From NCBI RefSeq assembly GCF_002109385.1, contig NZ_CP020814.1, positions 3,557,501 to 3,621,500 on the forward strand: a stretch of DNA of 64,000 bases. Reading direction: 5' to 3'. The stretch comes from Halalkalibacter krulwichiae. Its GTDB lineage: Bacteria > Bacillota > Bacilli > Bacillales > Bacillaceae_D. Below are positions 15,466 through 23,379 of the stretch, one piece after another. A program made the translations under genes and the position numbers. How positions within the stretch are numbered: the stretch's first letter is position 1; each line of letters starts with the position of its first letter. The notes beneath the pieces were generated by a model. That model made no database searches and was not told the origin of the DNA. It saw only the letters and a list, made by a program, of their open reading frames with translations.

Positions 15466-15566
15466 AGCTGATTCCTCCATTCTTCGACGGGAACAATGAG
15501 GTTCCCTAGAAGGTTATTCATAGACTCTTAAAAAATTGCCAGTACACCGAAAACAAGTACTAGACG

Positions 15567-15830
15567 TCATAGAATAAAAATTATCAAAACTATTCCGCCC
15601 ATTACATAGATAAATGTCAACTCATCGTCTGTGAACCACCGCGTCTTTACTAGATACGTTTTGTACTTGCCGGGAACCTTAACGAGTTTTATCGGCCTAC
15701 TGTATGAATAGCTTGATACCTCCGTTTGGCTGCCGCACTTGGTGAACCTCCCCAACTCGTCGCGATTCCTGTTCGACACGTCTAACCTCGACCGGCTTTT
15801 CCTCTCGTCTGATTTGCGCTTCACCGCCAT
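15567..15830 (-). CDS. Small protein with C-terminal membrane helix, 87 aa
   Basis: ATG at 15830 with SD GGGAGGG at 9 nt, although it begins 134 nt inside the upstream gene in another frame. Residues 1-45 are basic and Ser/Arg-rich, 46-65 beta-like, 70-87 a single membrane anchor (FIYVMGGIVLIIFIL). The own SD and clear anchor argue that it is real despite the long overlap. Function unknown. Confidence 0.5.
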   Translation of the reverse strand: MAVKRKSDERKSRSRLDVSNRNRDELGRFTKCGSQTEVSSYSYSRPIKLVKVPGKYKTYLVKTRWFTDDELTFIYVMGGIVLIIFIL

Positions 15831-16113
15831 GTGTGACGTCCCTCCCTTCTTCCCTATTTACGGGGCTTTGCTCCAGCCATACCGCGTGATCCGAGACGCT
15901 CCATTTAGGGCGGGGCATAGGGACGTCTTTCATATAAGGCTTTAATAGTGTTGCGTAATCATCCGAGTGAGCTGCGATAAATAGTGCCGCGCGAATAAGT
16001 TGGTTGCGATCGAGTTTGGTCGCCCGAAATAGATCGTTAACATAGTCGCGGTAAGAAGCATCATAGCGTACGGTCGGGCGATAGACGTCCTTCAATTTCC
16101 GTTGATATACCAT
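15697..16113 (-). CDS. Ribbon-helix-helix-like protein, 138 aa
   Basis: ATG with SD GAGGGAGG. Residues 10-55 (RPTVRYDASYRDYVNDLFRA, then NQLIRAALFIAAHS) fit a ribbon-helix-helix DNA-binding fold. The C-terminal half is charged, low in structure, and is the part that overlaps the next gene. Plasmid and phage RHH proteins usually autoregulate, and TGACGTCC repeats lie in its upstream region. Identity is tentative. Confidence 0.55.
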   Translation of the reverse strand: MVYQRKLKDVYRPTVRYDASYRDYVNDLFRATKLDRNQLIRAALFIAAHSDDYATLLKPYMKDVPMPRPKWSVSDHAVWLEQSPVNREEGRDVTHGGEAQIRREEKPVEVRRVEQESRRVGEVHQVRQPNGGIKLFIQ

Positions 16114-16138
16114 AGTTTCAGCCTCCCTCTAGTAAAGT

Positions 16139-16159
16139 GACGTCCTGGGCTGACGTCCT
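16139..16159. promoter_or_regulatory. TGACGTCCT repeats upstream of RHH gene
   Basis: Nine-bp direct repeats at 16139-16147 and 16151-16159, each holding the palindrome GACGTC, just upstream of the RHH-like start. Candidate operator. Confidence 0.4.
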
Positions 16160-16268
16160 TGATAAGAGTCTATGCAGCACCGCTTGTCCATTGTGTCACT
16201 TTTTTGCGCAAGGTTTAAAAAATGACTTTTTGGACGAGAATATCTAAAAAAGATAAGAGGTGATTATA

Positions 16269-16493
16269 ATGGCATTCGGACTAGGTAAGCCGCGCTCAAA
16301 ATTCGGAAAGAAATTAGATAAGGAAAAAATTTCGCAGTTGGAATTGGAGAAAGAGGCGAATTTAAGTCGAGGTACAATTTCGAAGTTATGTAACGATGAT
16401 TCATATAGACCGAAATACGTAACGGAGTCAAAAATAAAAAGAGCTTTAGCAAAACTTGGTGCAAAAAAACCGGACAGATTTTTCGATGCATAA
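16269..16493 (+). CDS. XRE/HTH regulator, 74 aa
   Basis: ATG at 16269 follows GAGG by 8 nt; the GTG nine bases upstream overlaps the SD. HTH over residues 14-50: KEKISQLELEKEANLSRGTI, then SKLCNDDSYRPKYVTESKIK. The C-terminus ends KKPDRFFDA. Divergent from the RHH operon, so the two may regulate a shared promoter region. Converges on the Mrr gene with a shared terminator. Confidence 0.75.
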   Translation: MAFGLGKPRSKFGKKLDKEKISQLELEKEANLSRGTISKLCNDDSYRPKYVTESKIKRALAKLGAKKPDRFFDA

Positions 16494-16525
16494 AAAAAGA
16501 CCTCCAGTAGTTTTGGCGGTCTTTT
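16492..16525. terminator. Bidirectional terminator
   Basis: Eight-bp stem AAAAGACC/GGTCTTTT between the convergent HTH and Mrr genes, with a seven-A run on the left giving the minus-strand T-tract. Confidence 0.75.
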
Positions 16526-16531
16526 GAATAT

Positions 16532-17158
16532 CTAAATTTCTGAGTTTAACGGCTTAAAATTATTTGTTAATAACTCAGTCTCTTCATCTAAAATTTCTAG
16601 CCACATATTTACCAACTCTTCACCATTTATTAAAGTAATATCAAGACCATCAGCATAATTTCTAGCGTTATCATTAAAGTCACTTGTGGTTACTAAATAG
16701 CCACCCACTGCATTATATTTCACCATATTTGAATGAAGTAACGCTATTGGTTCATAACATAAATCTGACTTATAACATTTCACTTGAATAAAATATTGTC
16801 CTTCTTCTCTTCGATTTTCTATGTCAACTCCAAAGTCACCACTAGCAGAACTAACATAAACATCTCCACCGAATTTGCGTTGAAAGATATCCGCCACAAA
16901 ATGTTCGAATGCTATCGGGTCTTGCTTGATAAATAGTTCAGTGTATTTTTTAGCATTATTGCCATCATCGATATCTTCCTTTTTAAATCGTAAGTATAAC
17001 CCCATTGCTAGTGTTTTACGTAAGTCTTCGTTATTCTCTACTTTATCAATTATCAATTCATTAAGCTCCTGGTGCATTTTCTTGTAACGTAATAAGTGCA
17101 CAACAGAAACTATTGATATTAGTAATGCGGCTACGATAATTATTGTTTGTATTCCCAT
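16532..17158 (-). CDS. Membrane-anchored Mrr-type endonuclease, 208 aa
   Basis: ATG behind SD GGAGG. One membrane helix at residues 3-22 (IIIVAALLISIVSVVHLL). The Mrr_cat PD-(D/E)xK domain spans about 80-190: FEHFVADIFQRKFGG, Asp in SGDFGVDI, QVK catalytic pair in YFIQVKCYK, and GGYLVTTSDFNDNA. Mrr enzymes cleave modified or foreign DNA. AT-rich, CpG-poor cargo, divergent from a second membrane Mrr protein. Membrane anchoring of both suggests action on incoming DNA at the envelope (inference). Confidence 0.85.
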   Translation of the reverse strand: MGIQTIIIVAALLISIVSVVHLLRYKKMHQELNELIIDKVENNEDLRKTLAMGLYLRFKKEDIDDGNNAKKYTELFIKQDPIAFEHFVADIFQRKFGGDVYVSSASGDFGVDIENRREEGQYFIQVKCYKSDLCYEPIALLHSNMVKYNAVGGYLVTTSDFNDNARNYADGLDITLINGEELVNMWLEILDEETELLTNNFKPLNSEI

Positions 17159-17281
17159 TCATACCACCTCCACTATAAGTATAAACAGGTTTAGTTACCT
17201 CCAAACAGAAACACGAATTTACTTTTACATAATTTTCTGCTAATAGGACAAACTATCGACAATTCATACGAAAGGTTGTTG

Positions 17282-17926
17282 ATGATGTTGGCCAGCAGAC
17301 GACGACGAACGCGCAGAAGTAAGAAGACGGGTTATTCTACTATTGGAGCTTTTTTATTTGTAGGCATTATCTATCTTAAAACCTTAATTGATTCGAACCC
17401 GGGCGCAGCAACCGCAGTACTCCTTATATTACTCGCATCTCCTTTTCTATACTTCGCAATTAAGAAATCGATCATCTACCGCAACTACCGCAATGTTGAT
17501 ATCGCAAAAGTCGATAAGATGACCGGCCTTGAGTTCGAGGAATATCTCGCTCCACTATTTGAGATACACGGCTATTCCGCGAAAGTAACACAGGGTTCAG
17601 GTGATTACGGAGCCGATTTAGTAGTAAGTAAAAAGGGCGTAAAGACTGTCGTCCAGGCCAAGCGTTACAGTTCAAATATCGGAGTGTCTGCCGTACAAGA
17701 AATTGCCGCAGCCAAGCCGTTTTACCATGCGAGGAAAGCTATGGTCGTAACGAACCAATATTTTACGAAACAGGCGAAGAGTCTAGCGCGCGCCAATGGT
17801 GTAACGTTGGTTGATCGCGATTCATTAATGGCAATGATTAACGGGGCTTATCGCTATGAAAGGAATACTGCGTTGATTGATCGAGTGAAGGCGTTGATTT
17901 CGTTTAGACGTACCGAAGGTGAGTAA
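17282..17926 (+). CDS. Membrane-anchored Mrr-type endonuclease, 214 aa
   Basis: Start at ATG 17282, 6 nt after AAAGG; two TTG codons upstream are less likely. Basic N-terminus (ASRRRRTRRSKK), two membrane helices near 20-38 and 44-64, then Mrr_cat at about 85-185: MTGLEFEEYLAPLFEIHGY, SGDYGADLVV with the Asp, VQAKRY with the QxK pair, AMVVTNQYFT. CpG-rich like the backbone, unlike the divergent Mrr partner. Restriction of modified DNA or element maintenance are possible roles. Confidence 0.85.
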   Translation: MMLASRRRRTRRSKKTGYSTIGAFLFVGIIYLKTLIDSNPGAATAVLLILLASPFLYFAIKKSIIYRNYRNVDIAKVDKMTGLEFEEYLAPLFEIHGYSAKVTQGSGDYGADLVVSKKGVKTVVQAKRYSSNIGVSAVQEIAAAKPFYHARKAMVVTNQYFTKQAKSLARANGVTLVDRDSLMAMINGAYRYERNTALIDRVKALISFRRTEGE

Positions 17927-18012
17927 TTTCCAGAAAATGGTTTCGTTACAAAACTAATAAATTTCTCGCACTAAGCAAATCACTAAGAAATAAGACTTAC
18001 TAGGAGGTTACA

Positions 18013-18549
18013 ATGATGGGAGAAAGAACCTATTTAACTTTAGGGAATCACACTGGGATAGATATACACATCGAGATTACTGGAGATGTTCACACAGGAC
18101 ATTGGGGCCCTCATCAAGTAAATAATAATCATAGTCCTCAAGTAAAATCGAGAAAAGTCGCGTTTGGTAATAGAGCCAGATACGATATTAAAGTTTGGAA
18201 AAATGACAATGGTCAACCAGGTACTTTTATAGGATCTTTCAGTCACCATGTCAGATATAATCTTGCTGGAAACAGAGACCATTTAGAATTCATAATAACT
18301 AACATAAACGGAAATTCCTATATGAGAGTGTTGTCATTAAGAGAATCTGGTGAGGAAGTTATTAAATTTTTACTTGGTTCTATAGGTGTGGAGAGGCATC
18401 TTAGTCCACTAGGTACAGACCGTTCAATAAAAAATCGCGAGGAAATCTTAGAAGTATTAAAAGGAATTCAAAAAAAGCTTAATGAGCTTACCGACCATTT
18501 AGTCTACAACGAAACTGAATATATGGAAGAACGAGAATATGAAAATTAG
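18013..18549 (+). CDS. Unknown cargo protein, 178 aa
   Basis: Two adjacent ATGs follow SD TAGGAGG; the first is used. Residues 1-110 look like a beta sandwich rich in His and Asn (NHTGIDIHIEITGDVHTGHW), and 125-178 are helical. AT-rich, CpG-poor. It follows the Mrr genes in what looks like an accessory cluster, so a defence-linked role is possible, but no domain is recognised. Confidence 0.6.
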   Translation: MMGERTYLTLGNHTGIDIHIEITGDVHTGHWGPHQVNNNHSPQVKSRKVAFGNRARYDIKVWKNDNGQPGTFIGSFSHHVRYNLAGNRDHLEFIITNINGNSYMRVLSLRESGEEVIKFLLGSIGVERHLSPLGTDRSIKNREEILEVLKGIQKKLNELTDHLVYNETEYMEEREYEN

Positions 18550-18796
18550 TTCCTAAAAGACATGATTATTAGTATATAAGCCGCCATTATAGGACCGACC
18601 GATTAGTTATAAAACTTTTTATAATGAGCGGCGTCAATTACACCTTATTTATATCTTCTTTGGTAAATCCTTTGGAAGTACCTCTGCATTTATCTTCATT
18701 ACAATGTATGTTCGTATATAAGTCATTAATTACGAATATGACGATGTTTGGTTGACTGGCTTAAAGATGCGTTCGGTTGGTTATTAGCGTTTGAGG

Positions 18797-19000
18797 ATGG
18801 TAACTTTGCGGGAGTTATGGGAGCTTGGAGTGCCGGCTGACATTCGCGCAAAAGTATACGGAATGGCTGCCGACTTAAAAACTGGCGAGAACGATAAATT
18901 CATATATTTCGATAAGGAGTCGCTTAAGTGTCGTGTTAAGTATCGTAATTTAACAAAGGCGAGACTGTTGCGATTGCCGAGTTTTGTAGAGTTCGCTTAA
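18797..19000 (+). CDS. Hypothetical protein, about 67 aa
   Basis: The start is uncertain: ATG 18797 abuts GAGG, while TTG 18806 has better spacing. The product (LRELWELGVPADIRAKVYGM and following, with a basic end) is CpG-rich like the backbone. A weak LexA-like half-site (ATGTATGTTCG, near 18703-18713) lies upstream. Not recognised. Confidence 0.4.
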   Translation: MVTLRELWELGVPADIRAKVYGMAADLKTGENDKFIYFDKESLKCRVKYRNLTKARLLRLPSFVEFA

Positions 19001-19069
19001 GGGCGGGCTCTTTTAAATATATTTTTGCCTTTTTGCCTTATAACAAGAGCGTTTATATTTAACTGTAAA

Positions 19070-19951
19070 TCACTTAAATGGTTTTAATAAAGCATCTGCA
19101 TTGATATTTTTATGAAGCCTCCAACAAATGAAACCCAAATCCTCTTCAACATGATCCTTTAACTTCTTATTAAATTTATCATATGTCCAGCTTAGTAATT
19201 CATCGATCTCGTACAGTAATTCAAACATATATTTGTAACAATCCTGGCTAAATTCACCTGTATGTTTTTTGGCATATTCTTCAATCGAGCGAGTTTTCAT
19301 TTCTACTTCTGTAATCTTTAATAACCCGCTCCTTTCCCCTAATGTATCGTTATTTACATGCATTGCATTCTCAAAGAGAAATTTAGCTGTGCTACCGAAG
19401 CAGAAGTCTTCTAAAAATTTATACAATTTGATTATTGATAAAACTCCATACACTTTGTCCTTATTAATATTAACACCTAATTTCTCACTTAAATCAATAT
19501 ACTCATGCAATACTTCATCAAACACAGCCAATCTAGCATAAAATTCTTGAGATGCTTGATATGGGTCTTTGGTAGCTTTTTTACCTTGTTCCATTTTAAG
19601 TTTGAAATTAAGTTCACTAAATTTGTATTCTTCATAAATACCTAACAATTTAATGTTAATGTAGTTTATATTTTTTTCTAGAAGGCCCATCAATGCTTCT
19701 AAAAGTGAATCCGGATCAGGTTTCCATCCCATATTCACACCTTTTCTATAATCACTTTCAGTATAAATGTAGTTTACAATTTTAAAAGTTAAGGGTGAAT
19801 ATAGATTTTGATACTTCTCCTTAAGAAATTTGTCAACTTCTCTCTTTTCTGTCAAACGGTGGGATAAGTATTGTGCTGTACCCGCTGCACCAAAGGCTCC
19901 TGCTACAGATAAAAATATAGTCCAATCGAAACTCATAGTAATTACCGCCAT
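19070..19951 (-). CDS. Unknown membrane-anchored helical protein, 293 aa
   Basis: One N-terminal membrane helix (residues 10-28, FLSVAGAFGAAGTAQYL), then about 260 helical residues with KEKYQNLYSPL near residue 45. The layout of a membrane anchor plus a long helical cytosolic part is common among phage-defence and stress proteins of unknown function. The SD is weak for both the first and the sixth-codon ATG (19936). AT-rich, CpG-poor cargo on the opposite strand to its neighbours. Confidence 0.6.
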   Translation of the reverse strand: MAVITMSFDWTIFLSVAGAFGAAGTAQYLSHRLTEKREVDKFLKEKYQNLYSPLTFKIVNYIYTESDYRKGVNMGWKPDPDSLLEALMGLLEKNINYINIKLLGIYEEYKFSELNFKLKMEQGKKATKDPYQASQEFYARLAVFDEVLHEYIDLSEKLGVNINKDKVYGVLSIIKLYKFLEDFCFGSTAKFLFENAMHVNNDTLGERSGLLKITEVEMKTRSIEEYAKKHTGEFSQDCYKYMFELLYEIDELLSWTYDKFNKKLKDHVEEDLGFICWRLHKNINADALLKPFK

Positions 19952-20226
19952 ATAGTTTTTTTCATAATAATAGCCTCACATTATGTATAAAGTCAACGAA
20001 TATCACGGGGAGTACGTGTTGTATGTATAAAATTTTCCTCTTAAATAGTTACCGTTTCAAACGTTAATTTCAGTGCGCAGATTTTAGTGGCGCTTGGCGA
20101 GGTGAATTCGCTAGGACTACCGCCCCCCTTTCGATGGACCCTCGGATTTAAAATTTTGTAAGAAAGTTTTGCGTGCCTGGTGAGGTGGTTCCCGCTGACT
20201 ACAGCCGGGGGGCCTTCTCGCATTTT

Positions 20227-20305
20227 ATCGGTATCATAACTTAAAAGTATTGACACCATATGCACGATGTTATAGTATCAGTATATAGATCGGTGTCATA
20301 ACTTA
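20227..20305 (+). promoter_or_regulatory. Resolvase promoter with flanking repeats
   Basis: TTGACA (20250-20255), 17-bp spacer, TAGTAT (20273-20278). A 17-bp direct repeat (ATCGGTATCATAACTTA, second copy with G for A) brackets it at 20227-20243 and 20289-20305, and an inverted TGACACC copy overlaps the -35. This is the layout expected for resolvase subsites or an autoregulatory operator. The remaining 19952-20226 has no gene I can support. Confidence 0.65.
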
Positions 20306-20328
20306 TATCCAAAAATGAGGCGATTAAA

Positions 20329-20895
20329 ATGACGAAGTTTGGTTACGCAAGAGTATCGACAGCAGGACAGTCACTCGAAGCACAGGTGGAGGCACTACGC
20401 GAACAAGGGTGTACCGTTATATACGAGGAGAAGTTCACCGGCACTAAGGCGGACCGCCCCGAATTCCAAGCATTACTCGCGAAACTAACTGCGGGCGACA
20501 CGCTAGTCGTTACGAAGCTAGACCGCTTTGCCCGCTCTACCGTGGACGGCATACAGACGGTTAGGGCGCTATTCGAGAAGGGCGTTAAAGTGCATATCCT
20601 TAATATGGGCCTCGTAGAAGATACGCCGACTGGTCGCCTAGTCTTTAATATTATGAGTTCATTCGCAGAGTTTGAGCGCGATATGATCGTAGAACGTACG
20701 CAAGAAGGTAAAGCCATCGCCAAGCAGCGAGACGACTTCCGCGAAGGAAGACCGAATAAGTTTACGAAGAAGCAGATGGATCATGCGCTCTCTTTACTTG
20801 CGGAAGGTAATAGCTACACAAGGGTCGCAGATATGACCGGCATAAGCAAGAGCACGTTAATAAGAGCGAAACGTAAGGCGTCCTCACAGTCATAA
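20329..20895 (+). CDS. Serine recombinase (resolvase/invertase), 188 aa
   Basis: Catalytic domain 1-135: YARVST with the nucleophile Ser, [29 protein letters not shown]-terminal HTH about 145-185 ([20 protein letters not shown], then a recognition helix). Full length for small resolvases. Preceded by a near-consensus promoter in repeated sites. It would resolve multimers of the circular form or invert DNA; no inverted gix/hix-like pair was seen, so resolvase is more likely. Confidence 0.93.
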   Translation: MTKFGYARVSTAGQSLEAQVEALREQGCTVIYEEKFTGTKADRPEFQALLAKLTAGDTLVVTKLDRFARSTVDGIQTVRALFEKGVKVHILNMGLVEDTPTGRLVFNIMSSFAEFERDMIVERTQEGKAIAKQRDDFREGRPNKFTKKQMDHALSLLAEGNSYTRVADMTGISKSTLIRAKRKASSQS

Positions 20896-20972
20896 GGGCG
20901 TCTTTTTTGCGTGTACTTGCCCCCTCGAGGTTTGGCGCATACGTCCGTCCTGAACGCCCTGGCTGATAAATA

Positions 20973-21143
20973 CGATACTCTTCGGAACCCCTCCGAACTC
21001 ACTCATGTAACGTTTTATCACGCCTACTTACGCAAAAATGACGAGTTTCTTCATATATGTATATACAAGTTATCATCGCTGTTACAACGATACTCTTCCG
21101 ACAGTCTTTACGTGCTTAATCGCTCATTAGTCCGATACTCTAC
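20973..21143. repeat. CGATACTCT repeats, possible iterons
   Basis: Three same-orientation copies start at 20973, 21088 and 21133; the first two extend to CGATACTCTTC. They lie in the 350-bp gene-free gap downstream of the replication protein, a plausible origin. Irregular spacing weakens the idea; nothing else is evident in 20896-21246. Confidence 0.35.
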
Positions 21144-21246
21144 GCTGTCCATATTATAAGTAATTATCCCTTAAAACGTACACTTCGCCCTTACCCGTAC
21201 TCATACGTTCTATTACGCTACTCATATATAATGTATTTATGACCCA

Positions 21247-22020
21247 TTACGTACACTTTTCCAGCCATCCGAACGCACCACTCTCCGCAGCTACTTCTTT
21301 TCTGCGCTCCTGGATTAAAACTCGATAGATTGCGCCATAATAATAACCGGCGAAGCTCTTTCGGATGGCACCTCGCTTCCACGCGAAAACAGACGTCTTG
21401 AACGTCCGTATAACGACATCCAGTACGCTATCAACGGAAGAGTCTAGCCCGCTCTTATCGTATGCAATCGAGACTCTACGCCATAGCTCGTAGATTTTAT
21501 TCGCACCAAAGAACGGCTTACAAGCGGAAATGAATCGGTCAGGTACGTTATCAGGCGTATAGGACGAATCTAGTGCGTCTATTACGTAGTTATTTAGTTT
21601 ATTAGATATTGCGGTTTCTTTTAGTTCCGAACCCTTTTGCGCCTTACTCTCGCGCTCATTTCCGGACTCTTCACGACTGGACATTTCCGCCTGGACAACT
21701 GACTGAATCACGCAAATATCGTAACCACGTCCGCCCTTTTCGCGAATAGTAGGGACACGCATAATAATGCCGACCTCTTCTAGCGTCTTGAGCGCCCTTC
21801 TAGCGGTCTTTTCACTTTTATCGATCAATTGGGCTATCGTGGCCGCTTTCATCCAAGAAACGCCGATTACTTTACATGAATAACGCGATAGAAGCTTAAG
21901 CACGGTAACGGCCGTCTTATTCAATTTGTCCGCGTAATAATAGAGTGCTTGGCGGACAGCTTCGTTCAGGTCGTCCATGCTGCGGAATGACTGGTATTGT
22001 TCGTACTCGTCGTAATACAT
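21247..22020 (-). CDS. Replication-type HTH protein, 257 aa
   Basis: ATG with SD AGAGGAG at 10 nt. A winged-helix domain at about 20-95 has MKAATIAQLIDKSEKTARRA as its HTH and MRVPTIREKGGRGYDICVIQ as wing. The C-terminal part (GANKIYELWRRVSIAYDKSG, then VIRTFKTSVFAWKRGAIRKS) recalls plasmid and phage initiator or loader proteins of Bacillus. It lies between resolvase and integrase with a LexA-like box upstream. Initiator function is likely but not proven. Confidence 0.6.
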   Translation of the reverse strand: MYYDEYEQYQSFRSMDDLNEAVRQALYYYADKLNKTAVTVLKLLSRYSCKVIGVSWMKAATIAQLIDKSEKTARRALKTLEEVGIIMRVPTIREKGGRGYDICVIQSVVQAEMSSREESGNERESKAQKGSELKETAISNKLNNYVIDALDSSYTPDNVPDRFISACKPFFGANKIYELWRRVSIAYDKSGLDSSVDSVLDVVIRTFKTSVFAWKRGAIRKSFAGYYYGAIYRVLIQERRKEVAAESGAFGWLEKCT

Positions 22021-22057
22021 AAACGGGCTACTCCTCTCAAGTAGAGCGCACCACTAA

Positions 22058-22071
22058 CGAATGTACGTTCG
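22058..22071. promoter_or_regulatory. LexA-like box upstream of the replication gene
   Basis: CGAATGTACGTTCG; read on the minus strand it is GAAC-GTAC-ATTC, one base from GAAC-N4-GTTC. It lies 38-51 nt before the replication gene start. Confidence 0.45.
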
Positions 22072-22161
22072 GTCCAATGGACAGACTGATTGCGTATTGA
22101 CTTGTCCGGTTTTTTTGCGGTAAACTTACATTAGGCGATGTGTTTTACCGATCGAGAGACA

Positions 22162-22194
22162 AGTGCTTTCGTTAGGTGGAGCACTCTTTTTTTT
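22162..22194 (+). terminator. Plus-strand terminator without an upstream gene
   Basis: Stem AGTGCT/AGCACT, 12-nt loop, C and eight T residues. No plus-strand gene precedes it. TTGACT (22097) with TAAACT 18 bp on could start an RNA of about 60 nt. Confidence 0.55.
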
Positions 22195-23239
22195 ATATTT
22201 TTCGCGGCTTATTTAGCTTTCCTATAATATTGTTTAGAGGCGAGAACTGCTCATGAGACGCCGCAATACTTCTACCAGTTAAATGTGTATATCGCATTGT
22301 CATCCGTAAATCCGCATGCCCAAGTATAGTCTGAAGAGTCCTTAAATCTCCTCCCTGTTCTAAAAACCATGTGGCACCTGTGTGTCTAAATAAATGAGGA
22401 TTAAAATGCCTTCTCATCCCCATCCTTTTTGCATACCGCCTTAATTGATTCCTAAAATGATTCGCTTTTAACGGCTCACCGTGATTCGCTAAAAATATGA
22501 AATCAGTATTAAAGGTTTCATTCTCCGCAATCAATTCTTGTATTAACTTTCCGGTTCTTCTCTGGAAAGGTGCTATGCGCGCAATACGGCTCTTTGTTAC
22601 TTCAGCCCTTATCCGCACAAAGTTACCCTCAAAATCAAAATCATGACGTCGTAAAAGTAGTGTTTCATTTATGCGACAAAGAGAATCTAATAAGAAATTT
22701 GCAATCACGTAATCCCTAAATTCGGAGTACTTCCTTAAATTTAACGAAGCAAAGAAATTACGTACCTCATCAGGCGTCATTATGTCTATTGGTTTTTCAG
22801 TGTGTTTAACGCTTTCTATTTGGTCTAAAGGTGATTTGTCAATTACGCCCTCTCTAACAATAAATTGATAAATTTGACGTAACGTTTTCAGTACATCGTT
22901 AGCAGTTCTAGGTTTTAGACCAACCTCCATATGCTCTTCTTTCTTAAACGGATGGCCCCCAAATTTCACATGATCTTCTAACATGTAAATAATAAAATCA
23001 CGAAAATCATCCACGTCTAACTTTTTAACATTAAGGTCGACATCATTAACCTCGCTATAACGTTTAATAACACTAAAGTGGAAATAATAGATCGATATTG
23101 TCGCTTTGGAGCGTCCAGCGGCTTTCTTGGATTGGACGAATTTTTCGAATAGTTCGGTCAGATCGGTAGTTGCCTTGTTTGTGACAACGCTTGAGCGAAA
23201 TGTCTTTCTTTTGCGTGGCTTTTCGGAGTTAGTAAACAC
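22193..23239 (-). CDS. int: Element integrase (tyrosine recombinase), 348 aa
   Basis: Start taken as GTG 23239, 7 nt after GGGAGG; the ATG at 23254 overlaps that SD. Core-binding domain about 25-150, catalytic domain about 165-335 with Arg in CRINETLLL, Lys in EVTKSRIAR, HxxR in HLFRHTGATW, His in LGHADL and Tyr in RYTHLTG. Adjacent to attR and reading away from it. In the integrated state the nearest upstream promoter is the host tRNA promoter at 23432-23460; in the circle it would be the element promoter at 397-426. Confidence 0.93.
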   Translation of the reverse strand: MFTNSEKPRKRKTFRSSVVTNKATTDLTELFEKFVQSKKAAGRSKATISIYYFHFSVIKRYSEVNDVDLNVKKLDVDDFRDFIIYMLEDHVKFGGHPFKKEEHMEVGLKPRTANDVLKTLRQIYQFIVREGVIDKSPLDQIESVKHTEKPIDIMTPDEVRNFFASLNLRKYSEFRDYVIANFLLDSLCRINETLLLRRHDFDFEGNFVRIRAEVTKSRIARIAPFQRRTGKLIQELIAENETFNTDFIFLANHGEPLKANHFRNQLRRYAKRMGMRRHFNPHLFRHTGATWFLEQGGDLRTLQTILGHADLRMTMRYTHLTGRSIAASHEQFSPLNNIIGKLNKPRKI

Positions 23240-23299
23240 AAAAACGCCTCCCATCGATTAGATAGAAGGCGTAGTTATAACGTTGATTTATATGAGCGC

Positions 23300-23338
23300 A
23301 ACGTCACGGTAAGTCACCGTAAAGTCATCGCTAAGTCA
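23300..23338. promoter_or_regulatory. Right arm-type integrase sites
   Basis: Four copies of (T/A)AAGTCA or ACGTCA start near 23300, 23310, 23321 and 23332, spaced 10-11 bp, in the same orientation as the left set. They lie between the integrase start and the right core. Confidence 0.65.
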
Positions 23339-23379
23339 CCGGAGCTTGTACGGTGAAAGTATCGGAATCCATTCGGGGT

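Noticed and set aside
20041..20265. Minus-strand frame of 74 codons
   Set aside because: No SD, biased composition, and it covers the resolvase promoter and its repeats.
20343..20723. Minus-strand frame of 126 codons antisense to the resolvase
   Set aside because: Mirror of a GC-rich coding frame; no start signals.
20911..21159. Plus-strand frame of 82 codons after the resolvase
   Set aside because: No SD, no family look, and it contains the CGATACTCT repeats; more likely noncoding.
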